DNA of 8,856 bases from Bacteroidetes bacterium CG2_30_32_10 (GTDB lineage: Bacteria > Bacteroidota > Bacteroidia > Bacteroidales > CG2-30-32-10). The position numbers and the translations under genes are program-made. The notes beneath the pieces are model-generated. The model worked only from the letters and a program-made list of their open reading frames with translations, was not told where the DNA came from and made no database searches. The number at the start of each line of letters is the position of its first letter. Position 1 is the stretch's first letter. Shown piece by piece: positions 6,439-8,856 of the stretch. The stretch is from positions 1-8,856 of the forward strand of contig MNXO01000107.1 of NCBI GenBank assembly GCA_001872995.1. The letters are read 5' to 3'.

Positions 6439-7404
6439 ATGGAAAAAACATTTAATTTAAGAATTGAAGAAATGCCATCGGCTTGTGAAATGATAAGAGA
6501 TAGTTTTGCAAGAGATTTGGCTGATTTTACTGCTTATGCAGCAAAATATGATGCTACCTATTTGAGTGCATTGGATTTGAAGCTGAAAGAGTTGGAAAAT
6601 TTGGTGAATAATAAAATAAAAGTAAGTGAAGTGAAAAAGATGACGGAGGTTTTGTATGGGACAACAGAGTCGCTACGTCCATTGATTTCAAAAATAGAAG
6701 GTTATGTAATTAATGCTGAAGGACTGACAGTGCCAGCTAAGAATTTTAGATTTAAGGAGGCAAGAGATAAAATTGGTAGTAGGGATATAGAAGGGGTATT
6801 GTTGGAAAATAAGACTATAAAGAAGTTGCTTGAGGATAATATGACAGCATTGAATGCAGAGGGATATACCGCGGCAAAGCATACGGAATTTAGTAATTTG
6901 ATTAATGAAATAGATGCTCAAAACAGGGCAAGAAACTTGAAGGTGGATGAAAAGGAGGCTATGGTACAGGCTAATATGGTTTTTTTGAATACTCTATATA
7001 AAGAAATCAAGAAAATAGCTGATATTGGGAAGAGATTGTATATATTTACTGATAAGGAAAAGACTGGGGATTATACGATAAGTAAAATTATAGGTAGGAT
7101 AAGTAATAGAACGCCCAGAGAACCTAAAAAGAAAGGGAACTCTACTATTGAGGGTGTGGTAAAAGATTTTGAAACTGAAGCTCCGATGGCTGGCGTGAAG
7201 GTGTGGACGACTGATAATGTGAAAGGTGTGATAAGTGGGGTTGATGGTGCTTTTAAGTTGAGTGTGATGGCGGAAAATTGTACTGAAATTTATGCAAGTA
7301 TGAACGGATATACTGATTTTAAAGAGGAATTGGAAATGGATGCTGGTGTTGTTATGGAATTGGATGTGGAAATGGAGAAAATAACAATTATCAATGAGCA
7401 ATGA
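6439..7404 (+). CDS. Uncharacterised protein: helical N-terminal region plus carboxypeptidase-regulatory-like domain
   Basis: A 321-residue protein I do not recognise as a named family. Residues 1-225 look mostly alpha-helical and highly charged, with no signal peptide or membrane segment, so it is probably cytoplasmic. Residues about 229-233 form a basic linker (REPKKKG region). Residues about 235-312 (from STIEGVVKDFETEAPMAGVK, with a VDGAFKLSV strand later) match the pattern of the carboxypeptidase-regulatory-like beta-sandwich domain: a G-V-V-x-D start, a modified P-x-x-G-V-x-V strand and a D-G-x-F turn. In Bacteroidota this domain is usually met in exported or outer-membrane proteins, so its presence in a protein with no export signal is odd. 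The gene is a single transcription unit with its own promoter (6382-6413) and terminator (7516-7556), and lies between two tandem arrays. Function unknown. Confidence 0.85.
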   Translation: MEKTFNLRIEEMPSACEMIRDSFARDLADFTAYAAKYDATYLSALDLKLKELENLVNNKIKVSEVKKMTEVLYGTTESLRPLISKIEGYVINAEGLTVPAKNFRFKEARDKIGSRDIEGVLLENKTIKKLLEDNMTALNAEGYTAAKHTEFSNLINEIDAQNRARNLKVDEKEAMVQANMVFLNTLYKEIKKIADIGKRLYIFTDKEKTGDYTISKIIGRISNRTPREPKKKGNSTIEGVVKDFETEAPMAGVKVWTTDNVKGVISGVDGAFKLSVMAENCTEIYASMNGYTDFKEELEMDAGVVMELDVEMEKITIINEQ

Positions 7405-7516
7405 GCTAATTTGCTAATTTGCTAATGTGCTAATTTGCTAATTTGCTAATGTGCTAATTTGCTAATGTGCTAATATGCTAATATGCTAATTTGCTAATAT
7501 GCTAATTTGCTAATTA
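7405..7516. repeat. 8-bp tandem array GCTAATNT, 14 copies
   Basis: Fourteen uninterrupted octamers, all beginning GCTAAT: mostly GCTAATTT, with GCTAATGT and GCTAATAT variants, and a last copy GCTAATTA. The first base of the array is the base right after the TGA stop of the preceding gene (7402-7404), and the array ends inside the left arm of that gene's terminator, so it would form its whole 3' untranslated region. Confidence 0.95.
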
Positions 7517-7556
7517 AAAAGACCTGCCGAGGGATGAAGACTTGGTGGGTCTTTTT
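7516..7556 (+). terminator. Intrinsic terminator of the 6439 gene
   Basis: Arms 7516-7531 and 7541-7556 form a 16-bp stem with a 9-nt loop. The stem begins AAAAAGACC and ends GGTCTTTTT. Three of the pairs (7525/7547, 7526/7546, 7529/7543) are G-U wobbles in plus-strand RNA but would be A-C mismatches in minus-strand RNA, which shows the orientation. Confidence 0.85.
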
Positions 7557-7572
7557 GCAATTAAACTAGTGG

Positions 7573-7604
7573 ACGGGTAAACGAGTAGACGAGTTGACAG
7601 GTGT
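7573..7604. repeat. 8-bp tandem array ACGAGTNG, four degenerate copies
   Basis: Four consecutive octamers: ACGGGTAA, ACGAGTAG, ACGAGTTG, ACAGGTGT. It shares its 8-bp period, but not its sequence, with the GCTAAT array 56 bp to the left. Confidence 0.65.
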
Positions 7605-7680
7605 GGGTTGTTACTCAAAAAAAGGGAACGCAGATTTTTATGATGGTTATGATTTAAAAAAACGATAAAACAAAATATTT

Positions 7681-7711
7681 TTTGTGTATGTATATGAAAT
7701 GTGTATTTTTG
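7681..7711 (+). promoter_or_regulatory. Consensus Bacteroidota promoter of the leader/HTH/precursor unit
   Basis: TTTG at 7681-7684, a 19-nt spacer, and TATTTTTG at 7704-7711 match TTTG-N19/20-TAnnTTTG at every fixed position. Transcription should start near 7718, giving a leader of about 400 nt before the HTH start codon. No TTTG occurs between the terminator at 8061 and the HTH start at 8118, so this is the best promoter candidate for the genes to the right. Confidence 0.65.
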
Positions 7712-7784
7712 GCATTGAAAATAATACCGTTTAGCTTTCTGTAATATTTTTTTAAAAAAAATAAACACAAAGCAAATCGGCATT

Positions 7785-7836
7785 TACCAATCTATTTTTC
7801 CTAATTCGATTGCATCTTTTAGAAAAAAGATTGGTA
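7785..7836 (+). other. 15-bp inverted repeat in the leader
   Basis: Left arm TACCAATCT (7785-7793) plus TTTTTC (7795-7800) pairs with GAAAAA (7822-7827) plus AGATTGGTA (7828-7836); only A7794 is bulged. The loop is 21 nt. It lies between the predicted transcription start and the larger structured domain, so it may be the first stem of the leader RNA. It could instead be a protein-binding site. Confidence 0.6.
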
Positions 7837-7915
7837 TAAAGTAAATAATTGTGAAACGAAAATTTAAAAAAATGTAATTAAAGAAATATAAATATATAGC
7901 GTTTAGCAGAATTTA

Positions 7916-8028
7916 GTAACTGAAATCTACCTAATTTCAAATATCTGACAGAATAGTATGCAAGACGCCACGTGAAAGCGTGGTCGTTGCATTGCTTGTC
8001 AGATAGGTTTTGGTAGAACCTCAGTTAC
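7916..8028 (+). ncRNA. Nested structured RNA domain, leader or small RNA
   Basis: Five nested stems are visible: GTAACTGA (7916-7923) with TCAGTTAC (8021-8028); TCTACC (7926-7931) with GGTAGA (8012-8017); TATCTGACA (7942-7950) with TGTCAGATA (7997-8005); ATGCAA (7958-7963) with TTGCAT (7987-7992); and CCACG (7968-7972) with CGTGG (7979-7983) closing a 6-nt loop. All are perfect Watson-Crick and all share one axis, which is not expected by chance. A terminator follows directly. I do not recognise it as tRNA, tmRNA, SRP RNA, RNase P RNA or a known riboswitch from its visible sequence. It is either an independent small RNA or a transcription-control leader of the HTH and precursor genes. The lack of another promoter before the HTH gene favours the leader view. 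Confidence 0.7.
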
Positions 8029-8061
8029 AGTGTAGGCAATTAGGCCACGCTGTTTTTTTTT
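8028..8061 (+). terminator. Intrinsic terminator after the structured RNA
   Basis: CAGTGT (8028-8033) pairs with ACGCTG (8047-8052), one pair being a wobble; A8034 is bulged; GGC (8035-8037) pairs with GCC (8044-8046) around a 6-nt loop. Nine T follow at 8053-8061. Its left arm starts on the last base of the outer stem of the preceding domain. It stands 56 nt before the HTH start codon, so it must be read through for the HTH gene to be expressed from 7681-7711. Confidence 0.8.
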
Positions 8062-8117
8062 ATCCAAAAAAAATGAATTTAAACACAACATTTTTTTTAT
8101 TAAACCAACCAAATACA

Positions 8118-8423
8118 ATGACAATATTTAAAAATCCAGAAAGAGCAAAGCAAATAGACCAATTGATTAGGTTGAAAGCAACTGGCACCCCAAAAGAATT
8201 AGCTGAAAAAATTGGTGTATCAGAAAGACTATTATATGATTACCTAAATGAAATGAAAGAATTAGGAGCACCTATTTACTACGATAAAGAACGATGTTGT
8301 TATTGCTACAGCGAAGAGGTGAAATTTGAATTTGGTTTTAGAATTATTGAGCAAGCACAATTAGATAAAATAAAAGGAGGAGAAATGCAATTATTTTTTC
8401 TCACTGCAGATTTTTTGCAGTGA
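8118..8423 (+). CDS. Small helix-turn-helix protein with C-terminal double-glycine-like motif
   Basis: A 101-residue protein from ATG 8118. Residues about 8-60 form a helix-turn-helix of the HTH_11 / winged-helix kind: helix (ERAKQIDQLIRLK), second helix (TPKELAEKIG), turn, and recognition helix (SERLLYDYLNEMKELG), followed by a beta-wing-like segment with a CCYCY cluster (60-64). I recall similar small HTH proteins in Bacteroidota next to double-glycine peptide genes. The C-terminal part has QLDKIKGG at 81-88, which resembles the end of a double-glycine leader, followed by only 13 residues. I infer a DNA-binding regulator of this cassette. Longer starts at 8073 or 8010 would add residues encoded by the T-tract and terminator hairpin, so they are unlikely. 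The gene ends inside a hairpin (8400-8424), 55 nt before the precursor start, and could be co-transcribed with it. Confidence 0.82.
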   Translation: MTIFKNPERAKQIDQLIRLKATGTPKELAEKIGVSERLLYDYLNEMKELGAPIYYDKERCCYCYSEEVKFEFGFRIIEQAQLDKIKGGEMQLFFLTADFLQ

Positions 8424-8424
8424 G
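8400..8424 (+). other. Perfect hairpin over the HTH stop codon
   Basis: CTCACTGCA (8400-8408) pairs with TGCAGTGAG (8416-8424) around a 7-nt loop. The right arm contains the HTH stop TGA (8421-8423). No T-run follows, so it is not a standard terminator. It could shape translation coupling, message stability or processing between the HTH and precursor genes. Confidence 0.7.
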
Positions 8425-8430
8425 TTGATT

Positions 8431-8438
8431 TACTTTTG
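8431..8438 (+). promoter_or_regulatory. Candidate -7 element for the precursor gene
   Basis: TACTTTTG matches TAnnTTTG exactly, 40 nt before the precursor start. The nearest upstream TTTG (8414-8417) is only 13 nt away, so the upstream element is poor. It may give the precursor its own promoter in addition to read-through from the HTH gene. Confidence 0.4.
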
Positions 8439-8478
8439 AGGCGATAATATTTTATTGTTTAATTTAAAATTTTCTAAA

Positions 8479-8637
8479 ATGAAACGTAAAGAAAAAAAAA
8501 TTGAAAAGTTTCCAAAACTAGAACAAATCAACAAAGGAACATTAAAACATGTTTTTGGCGGTACTGCATGTACTGGAGTATGTGACGGTACAATTGTTGC
8601 AGGATGTTGTTATTACTTAGCAGGTCCATTAAAATAG
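8479..8637 (+). CDS. Double-glycine leader peptide precursor (RiPP/bacteriocin-like)
   Basis: A 52-residue peptide. Residues 1-28 are a leader: a very basic start (MKRKEKKIEKFPK), then LEQINKGTLKHVFGG with Gly27-Gly28 at the expected cleavage site for a C39-peptidase ABC exporter. Residues 29-52 are the core of 24 residues with Cys31, Cys35, Cys43 and Cys44, three Thr, no Ser, several Gly, and a YYLAGPLK end. This layout matches Bacteroidota double-glycine natural product precursors. The four Cys could take part in disulfides, sactionine-type thioethers or lanthionines; the sequence does not decide. The frame can be read back to a TTG at 8455, but ATG 8479 has the usual A/T-rich upstream stretch and gives a normal leader length. 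The HTH gene lies before it, and a terminator and a possible enzyme gene after it. Confidence 0.8.
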   Translation: MKRKEKKIEKFPKLEQINKGTLKHVFGGTACTGVCDGTIVAGCCYYLAGPLK

Positions 8638-8660
8638 GCAGATTAATAGAGTTTATTCAA

Positions 8661-8692
8661 AAAAAGAGTAGTTGAAATATACTACTTTTTTT
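8661..8692 (+). terminator. Intrinsic terminator after the precursor gene
   Basis: Arms 8661-8672 and 8681-8692 form a 12-bp stem with an 8-nt loop; the right arm ends in seven T. One pair (8666/8687) is a wobble in plus-strand RNA only, which supports plus orientation. It sits between the precursor stop and the next start codon and probably lowers transcription into the downstream gene. Confidence 0.75.
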
Positions 8693-8735
8693 ATACATAA
8701 TTTATAACATAATAATACTTATTTTTACAATTTCA

Positions 8736-8856
8736 ATGAAAAATATAAATAATTACTTGTATAAAAAAAATGATTTTTTAAGATACAATGTTGATAACAA
8801 GGAATATGTCTTTTTTTCTGATACACTCCAAATTTTTAAAATTGATAATGAAGATT
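8736..8856 (+). CDS. Start of a downstream gene, possibly a peptide-modifying enzyme (partial)
   Basis: From ATG 8736 the frame is open for 40 codons to the window edge. The visible residues start MKNINNYLYKKNDFLRYNV and end in a DTLQIFKIDNED segment; they are rich in Asn, Lys, Tyr and Phe. The pattern of a short strand, a Y/F-rich stretch and then an I-F-K-I-D strand is reminiscent of the N-termini of radical SAM/SPASM peptide maturases found beside double-glycine precursors in Bacteroidota. That is a weak resemblance and an inference from context; no catalytic motif is in view. The gene lies 98 nt after the precursor stop, beyond a terminator. It could also be a transporter or an unrelated protein. 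Confidence 0.55.
   Translation, partial: MKNINNYLYKKNDFLRYNVDNKEYVFFSDTLQIFKIDNED

Larger units (their letters stand above)
7405..8117. other. 0.7-kb region without protein genes: repeats, promoter and structured leader
   Basis: No credible protein gene lies here. In order it holds the 8-bp GCTAAT array, the terminator of the 6439 gene, a second 8-bp array, an AT-rich stretch (7605-7680), a consensus promoter (7681-7711), a 15-bp inverted repeat (7785-7836), the nested RNA structure (7916-8028), its terminator, and a final A8/T8 inverted repeat (arms 8066-8075 and 8089-8098) just before the HTH gene. The 89-codon minus-strand frame at 7514-7783 reads through both terminator arms and has no start signal, so I do not call it. 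Confidence 0.75.

Noticed and set aside
7405..7516. CRISPR-like array
   Set aside because: The copies are contiguous octamers with no unique spacers and no cas genes nearby.
7747..7760. T7A7 palindrome as a terminator
   Set aside because: It has no loop or G-C pairs and is simple AT-rich sequence.
7514..7783. 89-residue minus-strand frame
   Set aside because: It reads through the terminator of the 6439 gene and the 8-bp array and has low-complexity Phe/Lys content with no start signal.
7916..8061. Retron msr/msd RNA, tmRNA or RNase P RNA
   Set aside because: No reverse transcriptase gene follows, and the conserved sequence blocks I know for tmRNA and RNase P RNA are absent.
8376..8423. Internal Shine-Dalgarno (AAAAGGAGG) with ATG 8385 as a separate 12-codon leader peptide
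   Set aside because: The purine run is explained by the KGG codons of the HTH protein and the ATG is in the same frame. A separate peptide is possible but not supported.

Overview
The window looks like chromosomal DNA of a low-GC member of the Bacteroidota. The evidence is an archaeal/eukaryotic-type prolyl-tRNA synthetase, a DUF3127 OB-fold protein, a fused alpha/beta 2-oxoacid dehydrogenase E1, A-rich translation starts mostly without Shine-Dalgarno sequences, and promoters of the Bacteroidota form TTTG-N19/20-TAnnTTTG. Genus cannot be read from the sequence alone.

Left part (1-5627) is mostly housekeeping. A minus-strand lipoprotein gene rich in Asn, Tyr and Trp runs off the left edge; its end carries 69-bp in-frame repeats. 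It is divergent from proS (1172-2647, plus). Convergent to proS are a short DUF3127 gene with an SSB-like acidic tail (2710-3057, minus) and, upstream of it, the 800-residue fused E1 gene (3225-5627, minus). A hairpin at 3097-3134 separates the two minus-strand genes.

The middle part (5628-7604) is rich in simple tandem arrays: a 7-bp array (5731-5765), a 27-unit 21-bp array without a single indel (5789-6355), an 8-bp GCTAATTT-type array that starts directly after a stop codon (7405-7516), and a short 8-bp ACGAGTAG-type array (7573-7604). Between them lies one convincing gene (6439-7404, plus) of unknown function. It has a helical N-terminal part and a C-terminal carboxypeptidase-regulatory-like beta domain, with a near-ideal promoter just upstream and an intrinsic terminator downstream.

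The right part (7605-8856) is the most interesting. It looks like the start of a peptide natural-product (RiPP or bacteriocin-like) cassette. A consensus promoter (7681-7711) precedes a long untranslated leader. The leader holds a nested, strongly base-paired RNA domain (7916-8028) followed at once by an intrinsic terminator (8028-8061). After it come a small helix-turn-helix protein whose C-terminus itself carries a double-glycine-like motif (8118-8423), a 52-residue double-glycine leader precursor with a four-cysteine core (8479-8637), a second intrinsic terminator (8661-8692), and the first 40 codons of a further gene (8736 to the edge) that could be the modifying enzyme. I infer that the leader RNA and its terminator control transcription into the regulator and precursor, and that the second terminator sets the ratio of precursor to the downstream protein. 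These roles are inferences, not observations.
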